Positions 55,024-64,000 of a DNA stretch of 64,000 nucleotides are shown here, in pieces; positions within the stretch are counted from its first letter, which is position 1; each line of letters begins with the position of its first letter. The notes under the pieces are model-generated. The model was not told the origin of the DNA and did no database searches. It saw nothing but the letters and a program-made list of their open reading frames with translations. This stretch comes from Ensifer sp. LC163 (GTDB lineage: Bacteria > Pseudomonadota > Alphaproteobacteria > Rhizobiales > Rhizobiaceae). Made by a program: the position numbers and the translations under genes. The stretch covers positions 124,001 through 188,000 of the forward strand of contig NZ_MBSS01000056.1 of NCBI RefSeq assembly GCF_001695855.1. The letters run 5' to 3'.

Positions 55024-56021
55024 CACGCTGCCGCTCCAAGCAACTTGCTCTCGATCGGGGCCTCCGGCTTTCGCCGCCGCCTGAAAAAGCCGACGGGCAA
55101 TGCAGCGGCATGGAAGAACCAGGCGACGACCGTGTAGAGCCCCATGTTCAAGCTGCCCTTGCGAAAACTCATCAGCACGATGACACCGGCCAGCGCAGCG
55201 GTGACGATGCCCAAGCCGACTGTCAGGCTGGGCGAGAACAAGAGCACGCAGAACGAAAGCGCCCACCAGAGGTAGACGAGGCACCAAAGCTTCAGCTCGG
55301 GCAGCTCGCGCACAAGCTGGAAGAAATAGGGCCGGCCAACGGAGGCGCGCAGAAGTTCGCCGATACCGAAGAGATATTTGCTCTTCCAGCGTCGAACCAG
55401 AAGACGATAGGAATTGACGGTGTGGCCGAAGTGCTGGACGAAACGGCGGTCAAGGCGATGCAATCCCCACCCGGCGCTTCGCAACCGGATGCCGAGATCG
55501 AATTCCTCGTATCCATGGAGATTGCGATCGGAGAGGTAACCGACCGCCTCGATCGCATCGCGCCGGTAAAGCCCGCCGCCGTTCATCCGGTCGATCGATC
55601 CGATCCGGTTTTCCGGTGAGTTGCGTTTGACGCGCCGCGAAAATTCGAGGTTGGACGTCAACATCTCCTGCACATGACCGGTAACACCCGCAACCGAGGG
55701 GTTGTCGGCGAGAAACGCCACGGCGACGTCGAGAAAATCACCATCGAGCAGCATGTCGCCGTCGAGCAGACAAATATGGTCGCCTTTGGAATACTGAAAG
55801 CCGAGTTGCGGGCCAATGCCGCAGCTCGGTCGCGCCGGCGGACTGATCTGAGCGATGACCACGGGGTATTGCGAAGCGATCTCGACCGTCCGGTCGGACG
55901 AGCCGCTGTCGGCAATGATGACTTCGCCACCTGTCTCGCCGAGAGCTGCAAGCGCGCTTTCAATCGTGGCCGCTATTCGCTTCTCTTCGTTCAGCGTCTT
56001 GATGATGACGGATACTGCCAC
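55023..56021 (-). CDS. Family 2 glycosyltransferase
   Basis: 332 residues from a GTG at 56021 that has TGGAGG 5 bases ahead; a GTG at 56039 is an alternative. GT-A fold with SVIIKTLNEEKRIAATIES near residue 3, DSGSSDRT near 38 and the DxD-like LLDGDMLLD near 84. One or two membrane segments near the C-terminus (residues about 240-305). It transfers a sugar in exopolysaccharide synthesis. Confidence 0.87.
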   Translation of the reverse strand: MAVSVIIKTLNEEKRIAATIESALAALGETGGEVIIADSGSSDRTVEIASQYPVVIAQISPPARPSCGIGPQLGFQYSKGDHICLLDGDMLLDGDFLDVAVAFLADNPSVAGVTGHVQEMLTSNLEFSRRVKRNSPENRIGSIDRMNGGGLYRRDAIEAVGYLSDRNLHGYEEFDLGIRLRSAGWGLHRLDRRFVQHFGHTVNSYRLLVRRWKSKYLFGIGELLRASVGRPYFFQLVRELPELKLWCLVYLWWALSFCVLLFSPSLTVGLGIVTAALAGVIVLMSFRKGSLNMGLYTVVAWFFHAAALPVGFFRRRRKPEAPIESKLLGAAA

Positions 56022-56075
56022 GCGAGCCTCCAAAATCACCGGGGCGTCTAGCCAAGCGTTCCGGCGCAGCCCGTT

Positions 56076-56465
56076 CTACCCCTGATACTTTGAGTTTTGG
56101 TTTATTTGCCCCAGCAATTGCAGCAGACGTGACCGATAGCGGATCAGTATTGAACCCGAAGCCACGCCGCAGGCGCCGCCGAGCAGTTTGACGACGAGAT
56201 CCTCGATCCGCGCATGGCGATCCGCCAGCACCATCTGCAGCAGTTCGAAGCCGACCGCGGTTGCGAAGACGAGGCAAAGCACAAGAACGATGCGCCTTGA
56301 GTAACCGATCGCGAACAGCAGGCCCATCAACCCGAACGCACCGAAGCGCTCGACATGCACGAACGTGCCCATGCGCGGGCGCAGATCGAGCGGCGAGAGC
56401 GTCGAATAGGCGATTACGGCGAATATGAGCCATGCAAGCAGGCCGGCGGTGCGCTTGATATTCAT
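56076..56465 (-). CDS. VanZ-like family membrane protein
   Basis: 129 residues with about four membrane segments. AYSTLSPLDLRPR near 17, HVERFGAFGLMGLLFA near 33 and ELLQMVLADRHARIEDLVVKLLGG near 73 (as LADRHARIEDLVVKLLGG) match VanZ-like proteins. ATG 56465 is chosen by homology start; its ribosome site is weak. Role in the polysaccharide cluster is unknown. Confidence 0.8.
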   Translation of the reverse strand: MNIKRTAGLLAWLIFAVIAYSTLSPLDLRPRMGTFVHVERFGAFGLMGLLFAIGYSRRIVLVLCLVFATAVGFELLQMVLADRHARIEDLVVKLLGGACGVASGSILIRYRSRLLQLLGQINQNSKYQG

Positions 56466-56547
56466 ACTTTGCTTGTCTCTCCGCACCGCACGTAACACGG
56501 CAATCGTCATCCGTCGGCAACAGGGAGATCGCGCAATTGCGCGCGAT

Positions 56548-57849
56548 TTATTTTGCCACCAACGCGCTATACACCGCCACGGTCTTTTCCGCCACGCTTG
56601 TCCAGCTGTAGGCGGCTTCGGCGCAGGCGGCACGGGCGCGCATCTCGCTTTCACTGGGAGGATTGGCCAGCTTGGCCGTCATCGCCGATGACAGTGCCTC
56701 CACGTCGCCAAGCGGGAAATATTCCTCGCCGGCAAGGCCAAGCTCGCGATTGGCAACGATATCGCTGGCAAGAACCGGCAGACCATAGGCCATGGCCTCC
56801 AGCAATGCGATCGGCATGCCCTCATGGCTGGAAGGCAGAACGAATAGTGCCGCATTGGCAAAAAGCTCCGCCAGCCGATCACCAGACTGGAAGCCCGTCA
56901 GAACGACACCGCCAACATCGCTCGCCAGCCTTCTCACCTCTTCCGTGTATGAGGTCTCGAATTCAGCACCGCCGGCGAGCACCAACCGGAACTCCTGATT
57001 GGAGCATTTGGCATAGGCGCGGATCAGATCGAGCTGGCGCTTCTCGGGCACGATGCGCGCGGCAAGCAGGATGTAACGCCGTGGCACAAGGCCGAACTCG
57101 GCAAGAATTCCCGTCTCGCCGTTGGCCGGCGAAACCGACACCCCATTGGGCACAAGGGACATGGACACGTTGTGCCGCGCGCCCATGGTATCGGCGATAT
57201 CCTTCGAAATGGCGATCCGGCCGCTTGCAAAGCGCATGCCCAGGAGTTCGCCGAGTTTCAACATATTCTTGGCAAGGGCACCCCATTTTTGCCGGTCGTA
57301 ATCATAGCCGTGATGGGTGACGACCACCGTCAGTCCGAGCATTCTTGCAAGCGGCACGAAAAGCGCCGGCCCTATCGCATGGATATGCAGCACGTCAGGG
57401 CGCCGCCAGCCCGCGTAGCAAACGCCGATGAACGTGTGAACGATGGCTTCCAGCGCCATCCGGCGAGGCGCCCAGAACGGGAAGACGCGAATGCCGTTCC
57501 AGCTAAAGGGAGCCGATTCGGGAAGATATCGACGACGCCCGATGACGTCGACGTCCCAGCCATGCTTCGTAAGCTTGCCGGCAAGGATCTCGACATGCTT
57601 TTCGATGCCGCCCTGCACATCCGGAATTCCGCGCAGGCCCAGCATCATCACGCGCCGTCGTGCCGCTCGCGCGCCCAGCCGTCGATCTTTACCTGTCAGC
57701 TCGCGATGACTGTCCACGAGATAGACTCCACGCTGGGCAGCACCGCCCTTTCCGTCGACGCCTTCCAATACTCCAGATTGTACAATCTCAGAAGAGATCG
57801 ACGGCTGTTGCCGACGATCAACTTGCGAGACTCCTGACTTTCTGCCCAT
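56548..57849 (-). CDS. Family 4 glycosyltransferase
   Basis: 433 residues in a GT-B fold. The acceptor half begins with VMMLGLRGIPDVQGGIEKHVEIL near residue 67; the donor half has LVPNGVSVSP near 233, AARIVPEKRQLDLIRAY near 263 and SSHEGMPIALLEAMAYGLPVLAS near 347 (as HEGMPIALLEAMAYGLPVLAS) with the nucleotide-sugar Glu. About 65 N-terminal residues before the domain look atypical. ATG 57849 has GAGG 7 bases ahead, but a later start is possible. Confidence 0.85.
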   Translation of the reverse strand: MGRKSGVSQVDRRQQPSISSEIVQSGVLEGVDGKGGAAQRGVYLVDSHRELTGKDRRLGARAARRRVMMLGLRGIPDVQGGIEKHVEILAGKLTKHGWDVDVIGRRRYLPESAPFSWNGIRVFPFWAPRRMALEAIVHTFIGVCYAGWRRPDVLHIHAIGPALFVPLARMLGLTVVVTHHGYDYDRQKWGALAKNMLKLGELLGMRFASGRIAISKDIADTMGARHNVSMSLVPNGVSVSPANGETGILAEFGLVPRRYILLAARIVPEKRQLDLIRAYAKCSNQEFRLVLAGGAEFETSYTEEVRRLASDVGGVVLTGFQSGDRLAELFANAALFVLPSSHEGMPIALLEAMAYGLPVLASDIVANRELGLAGEEYFPLGDVEALSSAMTAKLANPPSESEMRARAACAEAAYSWTSVAEKTVAVYSALVAK

Positions 57850-58021
57850 GGTGTGGCCTCAAGGATTGCGCACCCGCTGCCTTTTACGTTAATAATACTT
57901 AACAAATTCGTAAATTAATCATTAAATATCGAATGAACCGGCCAACAAATGAACGGAATTAATGTCATAGTAAGTATATATGCAATTCTTGGTTAATGTC
58001 GCAAGGATGAAATCCGCCGAA
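57850..58021. promoter_or_regulatory. AT-rich intergenic region upstream of the glycosyltransferase gene
   Basis: About 170 bases, far more AT-rich than the surroundings, with runs such as TTAATAATACTTAAC and TAAATTAATCATTAAAT. Read on the minus strand it likely holds the promoter for the genes from 57849 to 52858. No clear hexamer pair can be chosen. Confidence 0.5.
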
Positions 58022-59266
58022 CTATGCGGCTCCAAGCGTTGCGTAAAGATCAAGCGTTCTGTCCCGATAAACATCGGCGGAGAAATCCCTGGATACCCAC
58101 GCCCTGCCTGCCGCGCCCATCCCGGCCCGCGCAGCAGGTCCAAGAGCTGCGATGTCGGTCAGCGCTCGTGCCAAATCCTCGGCGTCTCCGGACGCCGCCG
58201 TCGCGCCCGTTTCTCCGACCCGGATCATTTCCGGAATGCCCCCGATGGCTGAACCGACCACCGGCCGCCCCAGAGCGTATGCCTCCAGCAGGCTGATCGG
58301 TGCGTTTTCGTACCATTCAGACGGCAGGACGAGCGCCCTGGATGACCCGATCAAACCGTGTAGGCTCTCGCCCGAGAGATAACCGGTGAACGTCACGTCG
58401 GCATCGAGCGCGCTGGCGAGCTGCCGCAGCGACGCCTCTTCGGGGCCAGCACCGGCAACGACCAGCCGCTGTTTCGAGAGCGCCGCCGCCTTGATCAGGG
58501 TGGCAATGCCCTTCTCGGGCGCAAGTCGCCCTGCGAAAACGAAATAATCGCCCTCGTCCCAGGCGCTGCGGTAATCGTCCACATCAACGAAATTTGGAAT
58601 GTGCACCATCTGCTCCCGTGCCCAACCCCATTCTACTAGCTTCTCCACGTAGAACTGGCTCGGAACGACGATACGATCGACCTTGTTTCGATAGAGCCCC
58701 AGCGCGCGATGCAATACCGTTTCGGCGAGGACCACGCCGCTCAATATCGGCGAGCCCTTGACGCAGCGATGGCGCAGGACGTTGTAGACCCGCCCACCGC
58801 GACAGTCCTCGCAGATCTTGCCGTCGCGCAGCATCTTGTAGGAAGGACAGGCAAGCTTGAGGTCATGAGCCGTCATCACGACTGGCACGCCGGCTGTCTT
58901 CAGCGTCGAAAAGATCGCCGGCGACAGGTGATGGTAGACATTGTGCGCGTGGGCGACGGACGGACGGGCACGGTCGATCAGCCTGGAGATGTTACGCTGC
59001 GCTTCGCGCGAATAGATCACGCTTGCCGCTTGCTCCACTTTTCGCAGAAAACTCGTTTGGCGGCCAAATTCGATTTCGGACACGAAATAGTCTGACCAGG
59101 CAGAACGTTCGTTGTCCTCGTGCTCCATGGCAAAAGGCACGACATCCCAGCCGATGTCGGTAAACATCTTCATATGGTCGAAGAAGACCGCCTCAGCGCC
59201 GCCACGGCGATAGAAGTAGTTGTTGATGGCGAGAAGTCGCTTGCCGGCGGCTACCGTGTTGGACAC
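58022..59266 (-). CDS. Family 4 glycosyltransferase
   Basis: 414 residues from a GTG at 59266 with GAGGAG 6 bases ahead; no ATG suits. GT-B fold with RRGGAEAVFFDHMKMF near residue 20, VVPSQFYVEKLVEWG near 212, FAGRLAPEKGIATLIKA near 255 and PSEWYENAPISLLEAYALGRPVVGS near 325. The CPSYKMLRDGKICEDCRGG segment near 132 is a Cys-rich insert seen in some members. Part of the exopolysaccharide cluster, 10 bases before the deacetylase gene. Confidence 0.87.
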   Translation of the reverse strand: MSNTVAAGKRLLAINNYFYRRGGAEAVFFDHMKMFTDIGWDVVPFAMEHEDNERSAWSDYFVSEIEFGRQTSFLRKVEQAASVIYSREAQRNISRLIDRARPSVAHAHNVYHHLSPAIFSTLKTAGVPVVMTAHDLKLACPSYKMLRDGKICEDCRGGRVYNVLRHRCVKGSPILSGVVLAETVLHRALGLYRNKVDRIVVPSQFYVEKLVEWGWAREQMVHIPNFVDVDDYRSAWDEGDYFVFAGRLAPEKGIATLIKAAALSKQRLVVAGAGPEEASLRQLASALDADVTFTGYLSGESLHGLIGSSRALVLPSEWYENAPISLLEAYALGRPVVGSAIGGIPEMIRVGETGATAASGDAEDLARALTDIAALGPAARAGMGAAGRAWVSRDFSADVYRDRTLDLYATLGAA

Positions 59267-59276
59267 ATCGTTCTCC

Positions 59277-60038
59277 TCATCCGCCAAGCCGATCGAGCGC
59301 CTTGTCGACAGGCAGGACCGTGCATCGTTTCTCGACCGCGTAACGCACGAGATGTTCGAACGTCTCTGGCGTGCAGCCATAGGGCGTGGGACGCGGCGCG
59401 ATGTCGTGCGTGAAAAAGACCAGCCATCCCGGCTGCGCGACGAGAGCATCGATCCAGCGCGTCAGTGCAAAAGCGTGCTTCTCAGGCTGGCGGATCTCAA
59501 CCGCCTTCAGCATCAGCGGATCGACCGCACCGCGGTTGATCGCTTCCCCTGCCGCCCGGCAGGTGCGATAGCGCCGCCCCAATTCCTTGCGCGCCATCGG
59601 CCAGGCGGCGTTGTAGGGAAAGGCAAAGTTCCTTGCCGGCTCGCCAACCCCGCTGCGCGCGAGATAGTCCGCATTTCGCTCGAGGTCTTGCGCAAGCGCG
59701 CCTCCGGTCAAGCGCCTTATCTTGCTGTGGCTGAAAGTGTGGCAACCGACTTCGTGCTCACGCCTGGAGAGCGCCTCGCAACCCGCAGCCGTGATCAAGG
59801 TCCGATCCGGCTCGACCCGTCCTTCGAGCCCTCCGGCAATGTAGAATGTACCGCGAACGCCGTGCCGTTCGAGGATCTCGGCACCCTGATGCAGCGCGCT
59901 GTCGGGCACGTCGTCGAAGGTAAAGGAAACGAGCGGGACGTCTGTCCTGACGTCGAGCTTCTTCGGAGCAAAGCGCCAGATCAGGCGATTTGCCAGCCGG
60001 TCGACGAGGCCATCAACCTTTTGCAGAAGCTCAGGCAT
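59277..60038 (-). CDS. Polysaccharide deacetylase (NodB fold)
   Basis: 253 residues. The metal-binding Asp pair is in SFTFDDVPDSA near residue 38 and the His pair in CHTFSHSKIRR near 98. VFFTHDIAPRPTPYGC near 208 holds another conserved His. It likely removes N- or O-acetyl groups from the polysaccharide. ATG 60038 follows AAGGGGG by 8 bases; TTG 60044 is less likely. It overlaps the ligase gene by 8 bases. Confidence 0.87.
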   Translation of the reverse strand: MPELLQKVDGLVDRLANRLIWRFAPKKLDVRTDVPLVSFTFDDVPDSALHQGAEILERHGVRGTFYIAGGLEGRVEPDRTLITAAGCEALSRREHEVGCHTFSHSKIRRLTGGALAQDLERNADYLARSGVGEPARNFAFPYNAAWPMARKELGRRYRTCRAAGEAINRGAVDPLMLKAVEIRQPEKHAFALTRWIDALVAQPGWLVFFTHDIAPRPTPYGCTPETFEHLVRYAVEKRCTVLPVDKALDRLGG

Positions 60039-61362
60039 AGGCAACGCCCCCTTTTTCGGCGGACTGCGACGGCAGGGCTAGGACCGCCCGCGCCTGCAGA
60101 TGCAAACCGTAGAGTGAAAACAGGAAGGTGAACCAAAGCAGGTTACCGCCCTCGTAAAACAAGCTCTCAAGTCCGGCATTGAAGATCGTGTAGAGCCAGA
60201 CGCGCGTAAAAAGCCGCGTGAGATGCGAGTGCTCCTCGGCCGGTGCCATGCGTGCAATGTTGCGCAGCGGCAGGACGAGGATCCACAGCACCGTCAACAG
60301 CAGCCCGGGAAAGCCGGTCGTCAAGGCAATATCGAGATAGGAGTTGTGGCCGTTGGCGGCAGCCACCGCCCAGGTCTCGATCGCGCCGCCGCTATGGACC
60401 AGCTCCGCCGTTTGCCAGAAAGCCTTGAAGCCGTAGCCGGTGATAGGCTGCTCGGCGAGCGCTGTGAACGCGAAACGCCAGATATCCGCCCGATTGGTGA
60501 ACGTCGCATCAATGCCAAGCTCGGTTATTAATTCGCTTAGCGGGGTGAACACGGCAGAGCCGACCGCGAACAGGTTGAACAGCCCGACACCACCGATGAC
60601 GATAGGAATGCGCAAGAAACGGAACTTCTCGAATATCCAGGCGAGCAGCAGGATCGCCGGAAGCATCGCGGTCGACGTCTTGCCGCCGGTGTGGATGAGG
60701 AAGTTGAACGACAGGAGCACAATGGCGATCCCGGCCAATCGCGACCAGGTATTCATCACGAAAAGTCCGAAGAAAGCCGCGATCACCATGGCGGCCGCAG
60801 CACTGTTCTTGTGCGGGAAATGGCCGCGCCAGAGACCCGCATTCATCGGCTCGCGCAGTTCGGACGCCTGGTGGATGGAGAGCGCCGGCTTGAAGGCGAT
60901 GCCGTAGTAGGCAACGCCGAGCATGATGAGCGTGCCGACGCCCAGCATCTTGGCGAAATGCCGCTCGCTGGCGGGCAACAGGAGGTAGATGCTCGCATTG
61001 ACCGTCACCATGACGGCGAGAACGGTGCCCTTGATCCCAAGTATTGGGTAGGCCGAGATCACCGATACGAACAGGAACCAGGCGAACAGCACGGCCAGCA
61101 GCGGACGCGGCTGCAGGATGATGTTTCGCATCGGGTGGCAGAGGCCATAGCCAAACATACCCGCGAACAGCAGCAGGGAAACGATTTGGTTCAGGCGGTT
61201 GGAATTGCCGGCGGACGGATCGAGCACTGCTGCCCCGGTCAGGTCGACGAAAGGGTTGATCGATATCCAGAAGAACAGAAACATCGCCATGAACAGCAGG
61301 GTGCCGACGCGCAGCCGCAGCGTATCGGCGGCATTGGTTTCGACATAGGCAGCGCTCGTCAT
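60031..61362 (-). CDS. O-antigen ligase / Wzy-type polymerase
   Basis: 443 residues with about 10-12 membrane segments. The periplasmic loop region with GHFPHKNSAAAAMVIAAFFGL near 185 and GNGHNSYLDIALTTGFPG-like text near 345 (AANGHNSYLDIALTTGFPGLL) match the O-antigen ligase/Wzy family. ATG 61362 has GGGAG 7 bases ahead. It polymerises or ligates repeat units at the periplasmic face. Confidence 0.87.
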   Translation of the reverse strand: MTSAAYVETNAADTLRLRVGTLLFMAMFLFFWISINPFVDLTGAAVLDPSAGNSNRLNQIVSLLLFAGMFGYGLCHPMRNIILQPRPLLAVLFAWFLFVSVISAYPILGIKGTVLAVMVTVNASIYLLLPASERHFAKMLGVGTLIMLGVAYYGIAFKPALSIHQASELREPMNAGLWRGHFPHKNSAAAAMVIAAFFGLFVMNTWSRLAGIAIVLLSFNFLIHTGGKTSTAMLPAILLLAWIFEKFRFLRIPIVIGGVGLFNLFAVGSAVFTPLSELITELGIDATFTNRADIWRFAFTALAEQPITGYGFKAFWQTAELVHSGGAIETWAVAAANGHNSYLDIALTTGFPGLLLTVLWILVLPLRNIARMAPAEEHSHLTRLFTRVWLYTIFNAGLESLFYEGGNLLWFTFLFSLYGLHLQARAVLALPSQSAEKGGVAYA

Positions 61363-61375
61363 TGGCGCGCTCCCG

Positions 61376-62989
61376 TCAGGCGGTCGCCGGCTGCGGGCGG
61401 CGAACATATCTCCACAGGCCGAGGGCGATCGCGGCCGACACGCCGAGAAAAAGGCCGAGCATACCGCCGGCAATCAACAGGATCACCGTGCGTGGCGGCC
61501 AAGTGCGTGCGTTGGGCGGCAAGGCGCGCGAGATCACGCGCACATTGGTCGTATCGATCTGCTGGCGCTCGGTAATCTGCTGGGCGCGTGCGAGATGCGT
61601 TTCGTAAATCGCCGCCTTGGCGCGTGCGTCGCGCTCGAGATCACGCAGCTGAACCTGGGCCTCGTTGTCAGTGAAGACGTTTGATTTCTCGGTATTTGCC
61701 TTGCCGCGCAAAGCCTCGAGCGCCTGCTCCTCGCGATCCATGTCCGCCTTGGCGCGCTCCAGAATGCGTCGAGCCTCGTCGGCAAGCGCTCCCTCAAGGG
61801 TCGTACGCTCGGATCTGGCGGCCACCAGGCGGGGATGCCGCTCGCCGAAAGTCCGCTGCATCGAAGCGATCTGCTGCTGGAGCATGTTGTACTGCTCGCG
61901 CAGGTTCGTCATGTTTTCGGACTCGAACTCCGACGCGCTGGCCGTTCTCCCTTGAGCGATTGCCGCACTCATCTGGCTGTAGCGCGTCTCCGCCTGGATG
62001 AAGCGCTGCTGTGCGCCCAGAACCTGAGTGTTCAGTTCGCCGGAAAGCTGATTGCTCACCAGTTGACCATTGGTCGATTGCAGGCCATTGACCCTGCGGA
62101 AATCTTCCACCGCCCGTTCGGCATCGGTCACGTTGCGGCGCAATTCGTCCAGCCGAGCATTCAGGTTCTTGGCGACACGCCCGGCACTTTCTGCCGCCGA
62201 CTGAAACAGTTCCTGCTCGAAGGCATCGACGATTGCATTCGAGAGCGTCACGGCCTTTGCCGGCTCCTCGCTCCAAACCTTCATGACGACGACGAAGGAG
62301 CGTTCCTCCCGTCGTGCCTCCACGCGCTCCGAAAGCGCGCGCATGGCTGCAAGCTCGTTGTTGACCTGCTGTTCCTGCTTCGAAGAGAACAGATTGCGCA
62401 GTGAAGCGAACGACGCCGGCTTGACGAACTCGGGATCGCGCGTGAGCTGCAATTCGTCGATCACCCGCGCCAGCACATTGCGTGACGTCAGGATCCTGAG
62501 CTTGCTCTCCACCTCCAACAGTTGCGCATCACGCTGCGGATTGGTTGTAAAAACATCGTCGCTGACCACATTGAGATTGGACGGGTCGACGACGATATCG
62601 GTGTACACGGTGTATCGAGGTGAGGCGGTCATCGCATAGACCAGGGCCGCAAATGTGCAGATCGTGACTGCGCCGATTATCCAGAACATGCCGTCGCGCA
62701 GCCAGCGAAGAACGTCGTCTACTCCGATCTTGCTGACGAGGTGCAGCCGGGGGAAGAACGCACCACCGACATGCGGCGTCGGCTCCGTCTCTGCTTGCAC
62801 CTGGGGAACCGGCTGCGGACGCCGGACATCCGGATCTCTTCGCGACGCTTGCTTTTCCTCAAAAGGAGCGGGCGCGTCCTCGTCTTCAGACGGCAGAAAA
62901 TTGAGCAGCGAGCCACGGCCGACCATCGCACGCTGACTGTGCGCTGGCTCAGCCGACCTTTGTTGTCGGGGCTCGTTCGGCCTATACAT
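61376..62989 (-). CDS. Polysaccharide chain-length determinant (Wzz/ExoP N-terminal type)
   Basis: 537 residues. Two membrane helices lie near residues 107-130 and 500-525, with a long coiled-coil periplasmic region between. SPRYTVYTDIVVDPSNLNVVSD near 130 follows the first helix. There is no Walker-motif BY-kinase domain, unlike full ExoP. ATG 62989 is preferred because AGGA lies 6 bases ahead; 62995 is directly behind AGGA. It sets polymer length with the Wzy-type protein. Confidence 0.87.
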   Translation of the reverse strand: MYRPNEPRQQRSAEPAHSQRAMVGRGSLLNFLPSEDEDAPAPFEEKQASRRDPDVRRPQPVPQVQAETEPTPHVGGAFFPRLHLVSKIGVDDVLRWLRDGMFWIIGAVTICTFAALVYAMTASPRYTVYTDIVVDPSNLNVVSDDVFTTNPQRDAQLLEVESKLRILTSRNVLARVIDELQLTRDPEFVKPASFASLRNLFSSKQEQQVNNELAAMRALSERVEARREERSFVVVMKVWSEEPAKAVTLSNAIVDAFEQELFQSAAESAGRVAKNLNARLDELRRNVTDAERAVEDFRRVNGLQSTNGQLVSNQLSGELNTQVLGAQQRFIQAETRYSQMSAAIAQGRTASASEFESENMTNLREQYNMLQQQIASMQRTFGERHPRLVAARSERTTLEGALADEARRILERAKADMDREEQALEALRGKANTEKSNVFTDNEAQVQLRDLERDARAKAAIYETHLARAQQITERQQIDTTNVRVISRALPPNARTWPPRTVILLIAGGMLGLFLGVSAAIALGLWRYVRRPQPATA

Positions 62990-63116
62990 CCGCATTCCTC
63001 ACGCCCGCTTCAAGACGCAACAATCGCCGGCTCGCGCGTCTCGTATCTCCAAAGAAGGATTAGAGTTGTACGGTGAAAATTCCGTTAATCGGCCAGGTAG
63101 CCGTTTACCTCAACGC

Positions 63117-64000
63117 TCAGAAGTCCGTCAGCAACCGGCTCCAGCTTTCGGATGCCAGGCCGCCGATATAGAGGTCGTTGCGCAATGCCGCTTCCTTGAG
63201 ATCACCATGGCGCGTCACCATGCAGAAATATCCGCGGTGGCGGAACGTCAGCCAACGCTGGCGCGATATCGCGTTCATCAGAAAGGGTTGCGCAGCGCCG
63301 ACAGCCTGGGCGTAACCTTCGCGGTCGAGGCAGGCAAACATTTCGGCCGTCACTTCAAATTCCCGACCGGGTTGGCAAAGCACATTCAGGACCGTCGCAG
63401 TCCTGTTTGTCTTGCCAAGAAAGACGAAAACGCCAATCGCTGTTCCATCCGCCGTCACCTGGCGGAAATGCACGTCACCGAGGCTTTGGTTCTTCGCCGC
63501 GATCCCGACAAGCCAATCGAACTCTTCGGTCGACCAAACGGGCCTTACCGAAAACCGCTCCATCATTGGTCGGGCACACCCGATAAATTCGCCCGCCCCA
63601 ATCACCGTCGTGGTGCATCCTGAAGCCGGGGCGGGCTTCACAGATGGTCTTCGCCGGCGCAGAACCCTATCGACTGCGCCAAGGACCCCGAGGAGCATCC
63701 TCGAACCCAATGCCGGAAACTGCCTGCTGGCACGAATGGCGCCGCTGGTAACTGGTCGAAACGATCGCTGCCACTCCAGGCTTTGTATCGGAAGCACGAC
63801 CCCGCCTCCGGCAACCCAATGGTCCGCACTCACCGGCGACGAATTATCCGAGAAGCACATGTCCTGGCGCGCGGCGCGCATCGCACGAGCGAGACATGCC
63901 GCACCAACGGCGCCCGCCTTGCCGTCGGACATGAATGCGCAGAGAAGCTTGCCGACGGTACGGCGACCGTGGATCGAGAATTCCATCGGCAGCGCCAGAA
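63117..64000 (-). CDS. GNAT-like protein, partial at window edge
   Basis: At least 294 codons; the frame stays open to the end of the window, so the N-terminus is probably missing. An internal ATG at 63986 begins MEFSIHGRRTVGKLL. The later part (VWSTEEFDWLVGIAAKNQSLGDVHFRQVTADGTAIGVFVFLGK, seen as DVHFRQVTADGTAIGVFVFL near residue 172) resembles an acyltransferase of GNAT or FemAB type. Acetylation of the polysaccharide would fit, but the family call is tentative. Confidence 0.55.
   Translation of the reverse strand, partial: LALPMEFSIHGRRTVGKLLCAFMSDGKAGAVGAACLARAMRAARQDMCFSDNSSPVSADHWVAGGGVVLPIQSLEWQRSFRPVTSGAIRASRQFPALGSRMLLGVLGAVDRVLRRRRPSVKPAPASGCTTTVIGAGEFIGCARPMMERFSVRPVWSTEEFDWLVGIAAKNQSLGDVHFRQVTADGTAIGVFVFLGKTNRTATVLNVLCQPGREFEVTAEMFACLDREGYAQAVGAAQPFLMNAISRQRWLTFRHRGYFCMVTRHGDLKEAALRNDLYIGGLASESWSRLLTDF

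Overview
The window looks like chromosomal DNA from a GC-rich alphaproteobacterium of the Rhizobiaceae, most likely close to Sinorhizobium/Ensifer. This is inferred from RIME-like double-palindrome intergenic elements (3234-3338, 47722-47825, 52234-52334), another palindromic intergenic repeat of similar size (1741-1844), and the gene content. About 60 protein genes are supported. I see no rRNA, tRNA, CRISPR array, transposase, integrase or origin.

Region 1 (1-24 kb and 37-45 kb) is dominated by purine breakdown. A minus-strand LacI-regulated operon (44.9-37.4 kb) encodes an ABC importer, a nucleoside hydrolase and adenine deaminase. An AzgA-type permease (24.2-25.5 kb) imports bases. Guanine deaminase (guaD), xanthine dehydrogenase (xdhA, xdhB and the chaperone xdhC), membrane urate hydroxylase with a cytochrome c tail (puuD), HIU hydrolase (uraH), a fused allantoinase-OHCU decarboxylase (puuE-uraD), allantoicase (alc) and ureidoglycolate lyase (allA) take purines to glyoxylate and urea. 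Glyoxylate carboligase (gcl), hydroxypyruvate isomerase (hyi), tartronate semialdehyde reductase (glxR) and glycerate kinase (ttuD) then lead glyoxylate to phosphoglycerate. Local regulators are IclR (beside gcl), LysR (beside puuD) and LacI. A sequence of the form ACTTTCAAA plus an A/T tract lies upstream of puuD, uraH and azgA, with a weaker copy upstream of lacI, always in the same orientation relative to those operons. It may be a common purine-regulon site. Interspersed are a LysE-type exporter, an HpaH-type hydratase, an HxlR/MDR pair, and an AraC regulator divergent from a cytochrome P450 and its [2Fe-2S] ferredoxin.

Region 2 (25.9-35.1 kb, plus strand) is a copper-handling island between the purine modules. 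It has CopZ, a His-rich DUF4396 membrane protein, the CopA P1B-ATPase and CueR. These are followed by a Met/His/Cys-rich small secreted protein, a small lipoprotein, a TolC-like lipoprotein, a TAT-exported multicopper oxidase, a cupredoxin, a CusF-like protein and a DUF411/CopG protein. Three CueR-type promoters (TTGACC, 19-bp spacer) precede copZ, the DUF4396 gene and copA. No CusA or CusB homologue is present, so the TolC-like protein is an orphan here.

Region 3 (35-37 kb and 45-52.8 kb) holds a phosphoribosyltransferase, an M20 amidohydrolase, a YoaK/DUF1275 membrane protein, a five-gene peptide-type ABC transporter behind a strong 28-bp inverted repeat, an OmpW porin and a two-CBS-domain protein.

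Region 4 (52.8-64 kb, minus strand) is an exopolysaccharide cluster: a GNAT-like protein cut by the window edge, a Wzz/ExoP-type chain-length protein, an O-antigen-ligase/Wzy-type polymerase, a polysaccharide deacetylase, three glycosyltransferases, a VanZ-like protein and a large secreted clan-A glycoside hydrolase.
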